From contig NZ_RXIZ01000001.1 of the NCBI RefSeq assembly GCF_003987855.1, positions 90,933-154,932 on the forward strand: 64,000 nucleotides of DNA. Reading direction: 5' to 3'. A program made the position numbers and the translations under genes. Under the pieces are notes generated by a model that did not search any database, was not told the origin of the DNA, and saw only the letters and a list, made by a program, of their open reading frames with translations. The DNA comes from Hyphomicrobium sp. Its GTDB lineage: Bacteria; Pseudomonadota; Alphaproteobacteria; Rhizobiales; Hyphomicrobiaceae. The stretch's first letter is position 1. The number at the start of each line of letters is the position of its first letter. Positions 32,908 through 42,656 of the stretch are shown here, one piece after another.

Positions 32908-34672
32908 CGCCGCAGGAGTAGAGGACCTCCCGCGTCACGACGCCATTCTGGCGGCGGAGGTCTTCGCGACCGATCCCGTCAGGTTCGGTGGCATCGTCGT
33001 CCGCGCGCCGGCCGGCCACGCCCGCGACGCCTGGATGAACTATCTCGCTTCGCTTCTATCCGCTGGAACTCCGCTTCGGCGTATCCCCCTTCACATTTCC
33101 GATGAGAGGCTTCTCGGCGGGCTTGATTTGAGCGCGACGCTCGCGGCGGGACGGCCCGTGGCAATGCGGGGCATCCTCGAAGAGGCCAACGGCGGGGTCA
33201 TCGTCCTGCCATGCGCAGAACGGCTGGACCCAGCGCTTGCAAGCCGCATCACGAGCGCCATCGACCTTGGCGCCATCGCCGTTGAGCGCGACGGTTTCGC
33301 CCGAAAGGTGACGACGCGATTTGCATTCATAGCCCTGGATGAAGGTTGCTCCGAGGACGAGCGCCTGCCTTCTGCCATCATGGATCGCGCAGCGCTTCAC
33401 ATAGATCTCGGCGCGGCGGATGCCAAAGATTTTGAAGCCGATCCAGTGTCACGCTCGCGCGTGACCAGCGCGGCATCGAAGGCCATATCGGCGATGATGC
33501 CCCCCGATATCATCGAGGTGCTTGTCGAAACGGCCGCCGCAATCGGCATCTCATCGACAAACGCTCTTCTTCAAGCGCTTCATGTCGCGCGAGCGATCGC
33601 CGCCCTAAATGATCGTGACCTTGTCTCGGAAGCCGACGCTGCGGCCGCAGCCCGGTTGGTCTTTGCCCCGCGCGCAACACAGCTCCCGCAATGCCAAGAA
33701 CCGGCGCCAGACCTGGAGAATTCCCACCCGAACGAGCGAGAAGCACCGGCCGACCATGATCCACAGAACCAGCCTGCGGAGACCCTGACCGCCGCAACGA
33801 AAGCCGCGATCCCTCCGCATCTTCTCGAAACACTGCGCGCGGCGAGCGCAGGCCGAAGCCGTAAACAGTCGTCCGGCAAGGTCGGCGAAAAAAAGAAGTC
33901 CGAGAAGCGCGGGCGACGTGTGGGCGTTCGTTCGGGCGCGATGCGTACCCATTCCCGCTTGAACCTCGTCGAGACACTCCGCGCCGCCGCTCCATGGCAG
34001 CCGATACGAAAAGTCGCGCAGAACTCCACGGACGATGGAACTGGTCGGCGCGTTCTGGTGACCTCCTCAGACTTCCGTCTTTGGAAGCTCAAAGCCCGAA
34101 GCGAGACGATGACGGTATTCGTTGTTGATGCTTCCGGCTCGACGGCGAACCACCGATTGGGCGAAGCGAAGGGCGCGGTCGAACTGCTGCTCGCCGAGTG
34201 CTACAGTCGTCGCGACCAGGTCGCGTTGATCACGTTCGGCGGCCGCGGCGCCAACCTCGTGCTTGCACCAACGCGCTCGCTGACCCGCGCGAAGCGCAAC
34301 CTCGCCGAGATGCCGGGCGGCGGCGGAACCCCGCTCGCATCGGGAATAGATGCAGCGATTTCCGTTTGCGCTGCCGCCAAGCGCAAAGGCCAGACACCGT
34401 GCGTGGTCGTTCTGACGGACGGACGCGCAAACCTCAACCGCGAAGGCAAGTCGGGCCGGTCAATGGCCGAGCAGGATGCCGTCGATGCCTCGCATGATCT
34501 CCGCGCGTTGAACGTCGCAACCCTACTTATCGATACGTCACCGAAGCCGGGCCCTGCCGCCTCGCGATTTGCCGACGCGATGAACGCCAAGTACCTGGCG
34601 CTTCCCTACGCCGACGCCTCGATCCTATCCGGCGCTGTAAAGTCGACGCAATGGCGGAGTCCGGCCTTGTGA
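32897..34672 (+). CDS. bchD: Magnesium chelatase subunit D
   Basis: BchD links the AAA+ ring to the porphyrin-binding H subunit. The 591-residue product has a degenerate AAA+ domain (no intact Walker A), a Pro/Glu-rich and basic linker (about residues 270-360) and a C-terminal von Willebrand A domain with MIDAS VVDASGST, GGGGTPLASG and LTDGRAN. I prefer GTG 32897, which has GGAGG 9 bases upstream; ATG 32888 is in frame but abuts that site. It overlaps bchI at its start and bchO at its end. Confidence 0.95.
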   Translation: MHADAAGVEDLPRHDAILAAEVFATDPVRFGGIVVRAPAGHARDAWMNYLASLLSAGTPLRRIPLHISDERLLGGLDLSATLAAGRPVAMRGILEEANGGVIVLPCAERLDPALASRITSAIDLGAIAVERDGFARKVTTRFAFIALDEGCSEDERLPSAIMDRAALHIDLGAADAKDFEADPVSRSRVTSAASKAISAMMPPDIIEVLVETAAAIGISSTNALLQALHVARAIAALNDRDLVSEADAAAAARLVFAPRATQLPQCQEPAPDLENSHPNEREAPADHDPQNQPAETLTAATKAAIPPHLLETLRAASAGRSRKQSSGKVGEKKKSEKRGRRVGVRSGAMRTHSRLNLVETLRAAAPWQPIRKVAQNSTDDGTGRRVLVTSSDFRLWKLKARSETMTVFVVDASGSTANHRLGEAKGAVELLLAECYSRRDQVALITFGGRGANLVLAPTRSLTRAKRNLAEMPGGGGTPLASGIDAAISVCAAAKRKGQTPCVVVLTDGRANLNREGKSGRSMAEQDAVDASHDLRALNVATLLIDTSPKPGPAASRFADAMNAKYLALPYADASILSGAVKSTQWRSPAL

Positions 34673-35550
34673 GCCAGCGGCTGGATTGGTCCCGAGATGG
34701 CGCCGATTGGCCGAACCGCGAGCTGAGCCGTTTCGTCGAAACACCCCGATTGAGATGGCACGTTCAGATCGGTGGCAGTGGCCCGGTGATCCTCCTCCTT
34801 CACGGCACGGGAGCATCAACCCATTCTTGGGGACCGTTGCTTCCTCACCTGACATCTCGCTTCACCGTGGTTGCGCCCGACCTTCCCGGTCACGCATTCA
34901 CGTCAATGCCGAACTCCGATGGTCTGACACTTGCCGGTATGGCACGCGAAACGACTGCGTTGATGCACAAGCTCGCTCTGGAGCCCCGTCTCATTGTCGG
35001 ACACTCCGCCGGCGCGGCTGTCGCAATCAAGACGGCACTTGATCGGGGGCTAGCGCCCTCCACCATCGTCAGCATCAACGGCGCGCTTGTGCCGTTTGGA
35101 ACAACCGTCAGCCGGTTCTTTTCGCCGCTCGCCAAAATGATCGCGTCCGCGCCATTGCTCACCAATTTCTTTGCCTGGCGCGCCAAAGACCGCAAAGCGG
35201 TTGAACGCGTCATAGAGGGCACAGGCTCACACCTCGGTAGCAAGGAATTGGATTATTATTGGCGGCTGTTTCGCAATCCCGGCCACGTCGAGGGCGCAGT
35301 GAAAATGATGGCGAATTGGGATCTCAGTTCGCTCGATCGCGAACTTCCTTCCCTCGCTGCTCGCCTGGCACTGATCGCAGCGACCGGCGACAGCGCAGTC
35401 CCACCATCCGTGGCCATAAAAATCGCGAGCCTCGCACCCCATGCAACGGTCGTCACACTAACGGGAGCCGGGCACCTCGCACATGAGGAAAAACCCACTG
35501 AAGTTGCGAACATTATCGTAAATGCCGCCGACCAGACCCAGTGCCGTTGA
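34669..35550 (+). CDS. bchO: Mg-chelatase-associated alpha/beta hydrolase BchO
   Basis: BchO is an alpha/beta hydrolase always found with bchID; its exact reaction is not settled, and a role in Mg chelation or product handling is assumed. The 293-residue product has LLLHGTGASTHSW (oxyanion region), the nucleophile elbow VGHSAGAA and a late TGAGHLAHEE His. GTG 34669 overlaps the bchD stop (GTGA) and has GGAG 9 bases upstream, and gives the family start SQRLDWSRDGADWPNR; ATG 34651 is in frame but lacks a ribosome site. Confidence 0.92.
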   Translation: MSQRLDWSRDGADWPNRELSRFVETPRLRWHVQIGGSGPVILLLHGTGASTHSWGPLLPHLTSRFTVVAPDLPGHAFTSMPNSDGLTLAGMARETTALMHKLALEPRLIVGHSAGAAVAIKTALDRGLAPSTIVSINGALVPFGTTVSRFFSPLAKMIASAPLLTNFFAWRAKDRKAVERVIEGTGSHLGSKELDYYWRLFRNPGHVEGAVKMMANWDLSSLDRELPSLAARLALIAATGDSAVPPSVAIKIASLAPHATVVTLTGAGHLAHEEKPTEVANIIVNAADQTQCR

Positions 35551-35609
35551 AAAGAAAATCTGTGTCTGCGCGCGATCGCCCTTGATCTATTTCAATTTAC
35601 GTTATTGTA

Positions 35610-35627
35610 TGTCCAATAATCTGGACA
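35610..35627 (+). promoter_or_regulatory. PpsR/CrtJ-type site upstream of crtI
   Basis: TGTCCAATAATCTGGACA is TGT-N12-ACA with perfectly symmetric TGTCC/GGACA arms. It lies 16 bases before the crtI ATG. A weak promoter TTGATC (35582-35587) - 17 - TTGTAT (35605-35610) would place the site at or just after the -10. Confidence 0.78.
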
Positions 35628-35643
35628 CTAGTGGGCAGGTTGC

Positions 35644-37146
35644 ATGCTGGCTCCGCACCGCGATCGACCTCATGCCGTAGTCATCGGAAGCGGCTTCGGT
35701 GGCCTTGCCGCCGGGGTACGGCTAGGTGCCCGCGGCTATCGCACGACCATTCTCGAAAAACTTGAAGGCCCCGGCGGCAGGGCTAGGGTTTTCCATCAGG
35801 ATGGCTTCACGTTCGATGCCGGTCCGACGATCGTAACCGCTCCGTTCCTTTTCGAAGAGCTGTGGCAGCTCTGCGGACGCAAATTATCCGATGACGTGGA
35901 TCTTAGATCCTTGTCGCCCTTCTATCGCATCAGGTTTGACAGCGGCGAGACGTTCGACTGCAGCGGTGACGCCGATGCGATGCGTGCCGAGGTCGCCCGT
36001 CTTTCGCCCGCTGACGTCGAGGGATACGAGCGCTTCATGCAGCTCGCCGAGAAGATCTATGCCGTCGGCTTCGAGCGGCTCGGCGACGTACCGTTTTCGT
36101 CGATGCAGGACATGATCCGGGTTATTCCCGAGCTGATACGACTGCAGAGCTATCGCAGCGTCCATGGCCTGGTTTCAAAGTACGTGCGCGATCCGCGCAT
36201 TCGCCTGGTTCTAAGCTTCCACTCGCTCTTCATCGGCGGCAATCCCTTCAGCGTGACGTCGATCTACGGGCTCATCTCCTTTTTGGAGCGTCGATGGGGC
36301 GTCCACTTCCCGATCGGCGGAATGGGCAAGCTGGTCGATGGCCTCGTGAGCCTCGTCCAAGGCCAGGGCGGCGAAATTCGATATGGCTGCGAGGTTGAGC
36401 AAATCATCGTCCAGAATGGAGCGGCAAAAGGCGTCCGGCTGGCGAGCGGCGAGATCATCAAGTCTGACATTGTCGTCTCCAATGCCGACTCTGCTTGGAC
36501 CTATCGGCATCTGATTCCGGAGAATGCGCTCAGGCGCTGGACGCCCCGCAAGATCGAGCAAGCGCGCTATTCTATGGGCTTGTTCGTTTGGTATTTCGGA
36601 ACCTCGCGACGCTACCCCAACATTCCCCATCACACGATATTGCTCGGGCCGCGTTATAAAGATCTGCTGCGCGATATCTTCAAGAAAAAGCATCTCGCCG
36701 AGGACATGAGCCTCTACCTGCATCGGCCGACGGCGACGGACCCATCGTTGGCGCCCGAAGGTTGCGATGCATTTTATGTCCTCTCCCCCGTCCCGAACCT
36801 CGACGGCGCAACTGACTGGCGGCAGATGGCCGAGCCATACCGGCAGGCGGTCGCCCGGCGCTTGAGCGAGATCGCTTTGCCGGGCTTCGAGGACCACATC
36901 GTCACGTCCCGTATGATCTCGCCGCTCGATTTCGAAACCAACCTCTTGTCCTTCAAAGGTGCGGGCTTCGGGCTCGAGCCTGTGCTGACCCAAAGCGCTT
37001 GGTTCAGACCTCACAACAAGAGTGAAGACATCGAGAACCTATTCCTCGTCGGTGCGGGAACCCATCCGGGCGCGGGCGTGCCCGGAGTGCTCTCGTCCGC
37101 ACGAATTCTGGAGAAACTGGTGCCGCATGCAGCAACATTTGCCTGA
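35644..37146 (+). CDS. crtI: Phytoene desaturase
   Basis: CrtI carries out the stepwise desaturation of phytoene to neurosporene or lycopene using FAD. The 500-residue product has the N-terminal VVIGSGFGGLAAGVRLGARG fold, GPGGRARVF and the C-terminal VGAGTHPGAGVPGVLSSA signature of bacterial CrtI. The number of desaturations (3 or 4) cannot be read from sequence, but the presence of crtC, crtD and crtF without crtA points to spirilloxanthin-type products. It overlaps crtB by 20 bases. Confidence 0.95.
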   Translation: MLAPHRDRPHAVVIGSGFGGLAAGVRLGARGYRTTILEKLEGPGGRARVFHQDGFTFDAGPTIVTAPFLFEELWQLCGRKLSDDVDLRSLSPFYRIRFDSGETFDCSGDADAMRAEVARLSPADVEGYERFMQLAEKIYAVGFERLGDVPFSSMQDMIRVIPELIRLQSYRSVHGLVSKYVRDPRIRLVLSFHSLFIGGNPFSVTSIYGLISFLERRWGVHFPIGGMGKLVDGLVSLVQGQGGEIRYGCEVEQIIVQNGAAKGVRLASGEIIKSDIVVSNADSAWTYRHLIPENALRRWTPRKIEQARYSMGLFVWYFGTSRRYPNIPHHTILLGPRYKDLLRDIFKKKHLAEDMSLYLHRPTATDPSLAPEGCDAFYVLSPVPNLDGATDWRQMAEPYRQAVARRLSEIALPGFEDHIVTSRMISPLDFETNLLSFKGAGFGLEPVLTQSAWFRPHNKSEDIENLFLVGAGTHPGAGVPGVLSSARILEKLVPHAATFA

Positions 37147-38182
37147 AGAACGATACGAGCGAAAATCGGATATGGCGGATTGCCGAGCGCTCCTGCGCGG
37201 CGGTTCCCGCAGTTTCTATATGGCATCGTTCCTGCTTCCGCGCGAAACCCGCGAGGCGGCCTCGGCACTTTATGCGTTTTGCCGCCTCGCCGATGACGCG
37301 ATCGACGTCGGCGGCGGCAGTCACTCCGCAATCGAGAAGCTTCGCACCCGCCTTGATCTTGCCTACGACGGCCGGCCTCTGCCTGACCCGGTCGACCGCG
37401 CGTTTGCGGCAACGGTGGAGAAATACGAAATCCCCAAGGACTTGCCGAACGGCCTCATAACCGGCCTCGAATGGGACGCAGCATCGCGCACCTACGAAAC
37501 CCTTGCCGATCTCCGCGCCTATGCCACGCGTGTCGCGGGCACGGTCGGAGCAATGATGGCGCTCGTCATGGGCGCGCGCCAAACCGAGATGGTCGCCCGC
37601 GCATGCGACCTGGGCGTCGCCATGCAATTGACCAACATCGCCCGAGACGTCGGCGAGGATGCAAGAATGGGCCGCATCTATCTGCCGCTCTCCTGGATGC
37701 GAGAGGCTGGGATCGATATCGATGCTTGGTCACACAATCCCAGTCACTCTACGGAATTGAAAGGCGTGATCGGCCGGCTTCTCGATGCAGCCGATGAACT
37801 CTACCGCCAATCCGATCCCGCCATTCGGGCATTGCCGCTTACCTGCCGCCCCGGAATCCACGCCGCCCGGCTGATCTATGCGGAGATCGGCCACGAGCTG
37901 CGCCGCAGCGGCTGCGATTCCGTTTCCGCCCGCGCTGTCGTTTCGACCCGCCGTAAACTCCAGCTGTTGCCGGCGTCACTTAACGTCCTGTCGATCCGTC
38001 GACCGAAAATCTCAGGCTCGTGCATGCGCGAAGCACGCTTCCTCGTCGAGGCCATAACCCCCGCAGCGACATCGGCGTCCTTCAGGCGCCTGCCGAAATG
38101 GTGGGATCTCCACGGCCGCGTATTACGCCTCATCCACATCTTCGAACAATTGGAACGCCGGCAACTCGCCGCGCGCACTTAG
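37127..38182 (+). CDS. crtB: Phytoene synthase
   Basis: CrtB joins two geranylgeranyl diphosphates to phytoene. It has both aspartate motifs, [10 protein letters not shown] and [14 protein letters not shown], plus [13 protein letters not shown] and YLPLSWM. ATG 37127 gives 351 residues and overlaps crtI by 20 bases; a second ATG at 37172 ([11 protein letters not shown]) lies nearer the conserved region and could be the true start, as neither has a strong ribosome site. Confidence 0.94.
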   Translation: MQQHLPEERYERKSDMADCRALLRGGSRSFYMASFLLPRETREAASALYAFCRLADDAIDVGGGSHSAIEKLRTRLDLAYDGRPLPDPVDRAFAATVEKYEIPKDLPNGLITGLEWDAASRTYETLADLRAYATRVAGTVGAMMALVMGARQTEMVARACDLGVAMQLTNIARDVGEDARMGRIYLPLSWMREAGIDIDAWSHNPSHSTELKGVIGRLLDAADELYRQSDPAIRALPLTCRPGIHAARLIYAEIGHELRRSGCDSVSARAVVSTRRKLQLLPASLNVLSIRRPKISGSCMREARFLVEAITPAATSASFRRLPKWWDLHGRVLRLIHIFEQLERRQLAART

Positions 38183-38229
38183 CTTGCAAGCGGACTACGA
38201 CTCCGGCGAACCGGAGAAAGGTGTCGACA

Positions 38230-40167
38230 ATGAAAACCACCGAGACGCTATCCGGAACATCCGCCACGCCCCTGCTCGATACGGTCGAGATCCCCGCCGA
38301 TTTGCGGCGCTTGCCCCAATCCGTGCTGACGCAGGTCGCTGATGAATTGCGCTACGAAACGATCTCGGCTGTATCTGTTACCGGCGGCCACCTCGGCGCG
38401 GGCTTGGGGGTGGTCGAGCTGACCGTCGCCCTGCACTACGTATTCAACACACCGGAAGACCGCATCATCTGGGATGTCGGTCATCAAGCCTATCCCCACA
38501 AGATCCTGACGGGCCGGCGCGACCGCATACGGACGCTGCGTCAGGCGGGTGGCCTGTCCGGCTTCACCAAACGCAGCGAAAGCGAATACGATCCTTTCGG
38601 AGCTGCGCATTCTTCGACCTCGATCTCAGCCGGACTGGGCATGAGCGTCGCGCGTGATCTGCTAGACAAGAAGAACAATGTCGTCTGCGTGATCGGCGAT
38701 GGCGCCATGAGCGCGGGAATGGCTTACGAAGCCATGAACAATGCCGGCGCGCAGGATGCGCGGCTGATCGTAATTCTCAACGATAACGACATGTCTATCG
38801 CGCCGGCGACCGGCGCGCTTTCGAAGTATCTCGCACGCACGACCTCCAGCGGCACCTACATTCACCTGCGCGATATTGCCAAGCAGCTAGCGAAGAAGTT
38901 GCCGCGTCAATGGGAGCGCCGCGCCGCGCGCCTCGAAGAACTGTCGAGAACCTATTGGACCGGCGGCGCCATATTCGAGGAACTGGGTTTCTATTATGTC
39001 GGCCCCGTCGACGGGCACGACATCAACCAGCTGCTTCCGGTCCTCAAGAACGTCAGGGACACCAAGCAAGGCCCTATTCTGGTGCACGTCGTCACCAAGA
39101 AGGGCAAAGGCTATAAGCCCGCCGAAGCCGCCGCCGACAAATATCATGGCGTGGTCAAGTTCGATATCGTTTCGGGAACTCAGGCAAAGCCTAAGCAGCA
39201 GGCGCCGACGTTCACCCAGGTGTTCGGCGAGAGCCTCTGCGCGGAGGCAAGACGCGATCCTCGCATCGTCGCGATAACTGCTGCGATGCCCGACGGCACC
39301 GGAGTCGATATCTTCGCAAAAGAGTTTCCTCGACGCGCGTTCGACGTTGGAATTGCCGAGCAGCACGCGGTGACCTTTGCGGCGGGACTGGCGTCCGAAG
39401 GCATGAAGCCGTTCGTCGCCATCTACTCGACGTTCCTTCAGCGTGCTTACGACCAGATCGTCCATGACGTGGCGATCCAGCGCTTACCGGTAAGATTCGC
39501 CATCGATCGCGCCGGATATGTCGGCGCTGACGGCCCGACACATGCCGGATCCTTCGACCTCACATACCTCGGCTGTCTCCCCGGCTTTACACTGATGTCG
39601 CCCGCCGACGAGGCCGAACTTCGCCACATGATCGCAACCGCCGTCACGATCGATGATAGCCCCTCCGCTATTCGCTATCCGCGCGGCGAAGGCACCGGCA
39701 TCGCGCTTCCCATCGAAGGTGTCCCGATTGAAATCGGCAAGGGACGGATCATTCGCGAAGGCTCGACCATTGCGCTCCTCTCACTCGGAAGCAGGCTTCA
39801 GGAATGTGAGAGAGCCGCCGACCTGCTGGCGGCGGCTGGATTATCGACGACGGTGGCCGACGCGCGATTTGCCAAGCCCGTCGATAACAACCTCATCCGG
39901 AAATTGGCGCGCCATCACGAGGTGCTCATAACGGTCGAAGAGGGCGCCATCGGCGGTTTTGGCACACAGGTCATGCAGTCTCTCAATGCGGAAGGCCTGC
40001 TCGACGGCAAGTTCCGCATGCGTGCTCTCTTCATGCCCGATCTCTTCCTCGATCAGGACAAGCCAGCGGCGATGTATGCCACGGCTGGACTTGACGCCCG
40101 GACCATTGTTGCGACCGCATTTCAAATGCTGGGACGTGAACCAGCCGCGGCCGTTCTCCGAGCGTGA
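38230..40167 (+). CDS. dxs: 1-deoxy-D-xylulose-5-phosphate synthase
   Basis: DXS condenses pyruvate and glyceraldehyde 3-phosphate, the entry step of the non-mevalonate pathway that feeds carotenoids and the bacteriochlorophyll tail. The 645-residue product has the thiamine-diphosphate motif [29 protein letters not shown] and the second-half [11 protein letters not shown] and [18 protein letters not shown] 38230 follows GGAGAAAGG; the frame runs open back into crtB. Finding dxs at the PGC edge is common in alphaproteobacteria. Confidence 0.95.
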   Translation: MKTTETLSGTSATPLLDTVEIPADLRRLPQSVLTQVADELRYETISAVSVTGGHLGAGLGVVELTVALHYVFNTPEDRIIWDVGHQAYPHKILTGRRDRIRTLRQAGGLSGFTKRSESEYDPFGAAHSSTSISAGLGMSVARDLLDKKNNVVCVIGDGAMSAGMAYEAMNNAGAQDARLIVILNDNDMSIAPATGALSKYLARTTSSGTYIHLRDIAKQLAKKLPRQWERRAARLEELSRTYWTGGAIFEELGFYYVGPVDGHDINQLLPVLKNVRDTKQGPILVHVVTKKGKGYKPAEAAADKYHGVVKFDIVSGTQAKPKQQAPTFTQVFGESLCAEARRDPRIVAITAAMPDGTGVDIFAKEFPRRAFDVGIAEQHAVTFAAGLASEGMKPFVAIYSTFLQRAYDQIVHDVAIQRLPVRFAIDRAGYVGADGPTHAGSFDLTYLGCLPGFTLMSPADEAELRHMIATAVTIDDSPSAIRYPRGEGTGIALPIEGVPIEIGKGRIIREGSTIALLSLGSRLQECERAADLLAAAGLSTTVADARFAKPVDNNLIRKLARHHEVLITVEEGAIGGFGTQVMQSLNAEGLLDGKFRMRALFMPDLFLDQDKPAAMYATAGLDARTIVATAFQMLGREPAAAVLRA

Positions 40168-40174
40168 TGATGGG

Positions 40175-40351
40175 ATGGGGTCGAACTTCGGATTGATCGA
40201 ACTCGGGCTTGTGTTTGGCGTCGCGTTGGCGTTCGGCATTTGGGATATCTATAGGACACGCAAATCTATGGCTCGAGACTCTGATGCGGCGCACACAACC
40301 CCGCCACCTGAGGTTTCGGATACGTCCCCCAAAAAAGAGGAAGCAGATTGA
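40175..40351 (+). CDS. Small single-helix membrane protein (58 aa)
   Basis: A 58-residue protein starting 7 bases after dxs: one hydrophobic helix (about residues 5-24, LIELGLVFGVALAFGIWDIY), a basic turn (RTRKS) and a charged Pro/Glu/Lys tail. It has no recognisable domain. The ribosome site is weak, so translation may depend on coupling to dxs. Its stop overlaps the TTG start of the next small gene by two bases. Function unknown; the layout suggests an inner-membrane peptide with a cytoplasmic tail. Confidence 0.6.
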   Translation: MGSNFGLIELGLVFGVALAFGIWDIYRTRKSMARDSDAAHTTPPPEVSDTSPKKEEAD

Positions 40352-40509
40352 GATTCTTCGAGCTTTACGTGGTGCTTACGTTCGCGGCCGCTTGGGGCGT
40401 GCTGGAACTCGTCGCCCGGCGGCTCGATAAATCAAAAGCCGAAACGGGAGAGCCGCCATCAAAGCAGCCATCTTGTGCCGGAGACAACCGCCCGGAAATT
40501 GATCAATGA
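40348..40509 (+). CDS. Small single-helix membrane protein (53 aa, TTG start)
   Basis: A 53-residue product from TTG 40348 (MRFFELYVVLTFAAAWGVLE helix, then RRLDKSK and a hydrophilic tail). AGAGGAAG just upstream acts as a ribosome site and the start overlaps the previous stop. It has the same helix-plus-charged-tail plan as its neighbour, so the pair may form a two-component membrane unit. No family recognised. Confidence 0.55.
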   Translation: MRFFELYVVLTFAAAWGVLELVARRLDKSKAETGEPPSKQPSCAGDNRPEIDQ

Positions 40510-40579
40510 GGTATTGACTGACGCGACGTATTCGGACGAGCCTAAGCCAATGCCATTGTCCGTCGCAGGAGTACGCAAC

Positions 40580-41125
40580 ATGACATTTGCTACGACTTAC
40601 AATCTCTGGAGCATCGCGGGCATGGTTTACGCGCTGGCCGGAGCTGCTCTGCTCTGCAATGCGGCCTTTTCTATTCCCTCGGGATTTTCGTTCGCGACGG
40701 CTTCTGCGGATAAGCCGCTCCCCAGGCACGACGCGAGGCGATTGAACGGACGATGGCTCGATTTGCGGACCGGCAGCAGCCTTTTGGTCATCGGCTTTTT
40801 TCTGCAAATGACCGGAGCCGTCGGCACCGCGAGCTTGAATGTGCCCGCCGTATTCGTGCTGCTCGCGCTTGCGCTTTTCGCTGGTTATTACGCATTAACG
40901 AAAGATCTAATTGCGGATCGTCTGGTGGCGGAGTCTGAACCGCAGGTCGACACTCCGCTCTTGGCGCCCCCTGCCCGCACCGCAGCGCCAGAAGCGCAGG
41001 CTGCACCTGCTGAGACACATCCCGCTCCAGCGGCCCCCGAAACTGCGCCGGCAGAGTCCCCTGCAGTAGCGGTCATCGCCCACGTCGTCGAAATTGTCGA
41101 AGCCAAACACGACAGCGCCGCATAA
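40580..41125 (+). CDS. Two-helix membrane protein with Ala/Pro-rich tail
   Basis: A 181-residue protein with hydrophobic segments at about residues 10-33, 70-88 and 93-110, then a roughly 70-residue Ala/Pro/Glu-rich tail ending VEIVEAKHDSAA. AGGAG sits 9 bases before ATG 40580. I do not recognise the family. It continues the series of small membrane proteins after dxs and is followed by a 152-base gap in which I see no feature. Confidence 0.65.
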   Translation: MTFATTYNLWSIAGMVYALAGAALLCNAAFSIPSGFSFATASADKPLPRHDARRLNGRWLDLRTGSSLLVIGFFLQMTGAVGTASLNVPAVFVLLALALFAGYYALTKDLIADRLVAESEPQVDTPLLAPPARTAAPEAQAAPAETHPAPAAPETAPAESPAVAVIAHVVEIVEAKHDSAA

Positions 41126-41277
41126 CCAAACTGAGCGGCTGCCTGCGATGCGTCTTCGATCGAGGCCGTAACAAACATTTGACAGCCCGAGCGTTGCAGG
41201 AGCTTGACGACAGACCTCATTCGTCTCTGACTGTAGGGACCAGAGTGCCCATACGGGTTGCCAATTAGAGAAAGCCG

Positions 41278-41712
41278 ATGAAGGTCGCAGACATTCTGAA
41301 AGTCAAAGGCTCCGACGTCATCTCCGTGAAGCCGAGCGACACTGTTCGGGACGTCGCCCATAAGCTGATGCAGTCAAAGGTCGGCGCTCTGGTCGTGAGC
41401 GCGGACGGATCTTCTCTCGACGGCATTATCTCAGAGCGCGACATCGCAAGGGCCGTTGGCTCGCACCACCGCGATATTGGAATTTTGCATGCCTCCGATC
41501 TGATGACTCGTTCGGTTATCACCTGCGGGCCGGGAGACACGATTAGAGACGTCGCGAAGCTGATGACCGAAAATCGAATTCGTCACGTGCCTGTAAGTGA
41601 CGGAACCAGATTGATCGGCCTCGTAAGCATCGGCGATATCCTGAAGCACCGGCTCGATGAGGTCATGCTCGAGACGCGCGTGCTTCGAGATATCGCCATT
41701 TCAAATCGCTAA
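41278..41712 (+). CDS. CBS-domain protein
   Basis: A 144-residue protein made of two CBS motifs (VSADGSSLDGIISERDIARA and SDGTRLIGLVSIGDILKH), a Bateman module that usually senses adenosine nucleotides. There is no attached enzyme domain. It is a common stand-alone protein in Hyphomicrobiales. It converges with the next gene, with only 3 bases between the stops. Confidence 0.9.
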   Translation: MKVADILKVKGSDVISVKPSDTVRDVAHKLMQSKVGALVVSADGSSLDGIISERDIARAVGSHHRDIGILHASDLMTRSVITCGPGDTIRDVAKLMTENRIRHVPVSDGTRLIGLVSIGDILKHRLDEVMLETRVLRDIAISNR

Positions 41713-41715
41713 TAG

Positions 41716-42390
41716 CTAGTGGCGATCCGCGTAGGTCATCCCGCTGTTGCTCATGGCGCTGGTATCGCCGCCGACGCGGTTGAGGAACAATAGTCCAATC
41801 GCGTTGCCGATCAGGATGAATACCCAGACGTAGAGCCCCAGAGAACTATCGCCGCTGTCGCTCATGCGAGCGTTGGGGGTAGCGCCGTCCGATGACCCCA
41901 ATGGCTCGACGGTTTTGGCGCCCACGATATCACCCTGCGCATCGATAGCGACCGGCTTCTCCTTGCCGTCCGCAAACGCGGTAGCGTGCCAGATGCCCTG
42001 CGCGTCGAGTTGCAAGTTTTGGGGATTCTTGAAGCCGCTCGCCTCGAACTTCTTGCGAGCATCTTCCTCCGTCAACGCGCTCTTGCTCGGCGTCAGATCG
42101 CCTTTGCCGAAATCCTTGGTGTTGGCCGGACTTTCCGTATTCACGTTGGTGATCGAGGCCTTGCAGTACGACAAGAACTCATCGCGCGATGCCTGATCGG
42201 GCTTGACGAGCTGAACGCCACTTTTCTGGATGGCCGAGACATAGCCTTTAGAGTCCTCACTCTTCTCCAGCGCGCCGTTGGCGTTGACGTCGAGGGTCTT
42301 CCAAAGGCTTGCGCATTCCTGATCGGTTGCAGCGAAGCTGGCGGTCGCCGGCAGGAAAGAGATGAGAAACAGTCCCACAGAGAGACGCAT
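41716..42390 (-). CDS. Exported EF-hand-like protein with C-terminal membrane helix
   Basis: The 224-residue product has a signal peptide (residues 1-20), a single EF-hand-like loop DVNANGALEKSE that meets the 12-residue calcium pattern, a middle region with GIWHATAFADGKEKPVAID that looks PepSY-like, and a C-terminal helix (GLYVWVFILIGNAIGLLFL). It is therefore probably a periplasmic domain anchored at its C-terminus. No specific function can be assigned. The 266 bases upstream hold an ECF-type promoter that faces the other way. Confidence 0.7.
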   Translation of the reverse strand: MRLSVGLFLISFLPATASFAATDQECASLWKTLDVNANGALEKSEDSKGYVSAIQKSGVQLVKPDQASRDEFLSYCKASITNVNTESPANTKDFGKGDLTPSKSALTEEDARKKFEASGFKNPQNLQLDAQGIWHATAFADGKEKPVAIDAQGDIVGAKTVEPLGSSDGATPNARMSDSGDSSLGLYVWVFILIGNAIGLLFLNRVGGDTSAMSNSGMTYADRH

Positions 42391-42601
42391 GCGAAAACTC
42401 CTAAATGAAAATGGAATGGATGCACGCCACGCGAGGGACTAAAGCTCCTCGGGTTCCTCATCATTACGCGTTGGCCATTCTTCAGTTCCAAGATCGTTGG
42501 CCCGAAGTCATCAGCAGGCGCCGCGTATTCACCGTGCTGCGGGCGCGAACAAACGCGTCGCGATGCGCGAGCTAGTCACCCATCAAGCCGGTAGCCCCCA
42601 G

Positions 42602-42630
42602 TGATCCAAACGACGGTTCGCCACGTTCAA
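42602..42630 (+). promoter_or_regulatory. ECF-type (RpoE/ChrR-like) promoter 1
   Basis: TGATCC (42602-42607), 16 bases, then CGTTCAA (42624-42630). The start of the glutathione peroxidase gene is 33 bases after the CGT. This is one of four sites in the island with identical -35, spacing and CGT. Confidence 0.7.
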
Positions 42631-42656
42631 TGCTGGAGAATTTCGGGAGAGCGCGC

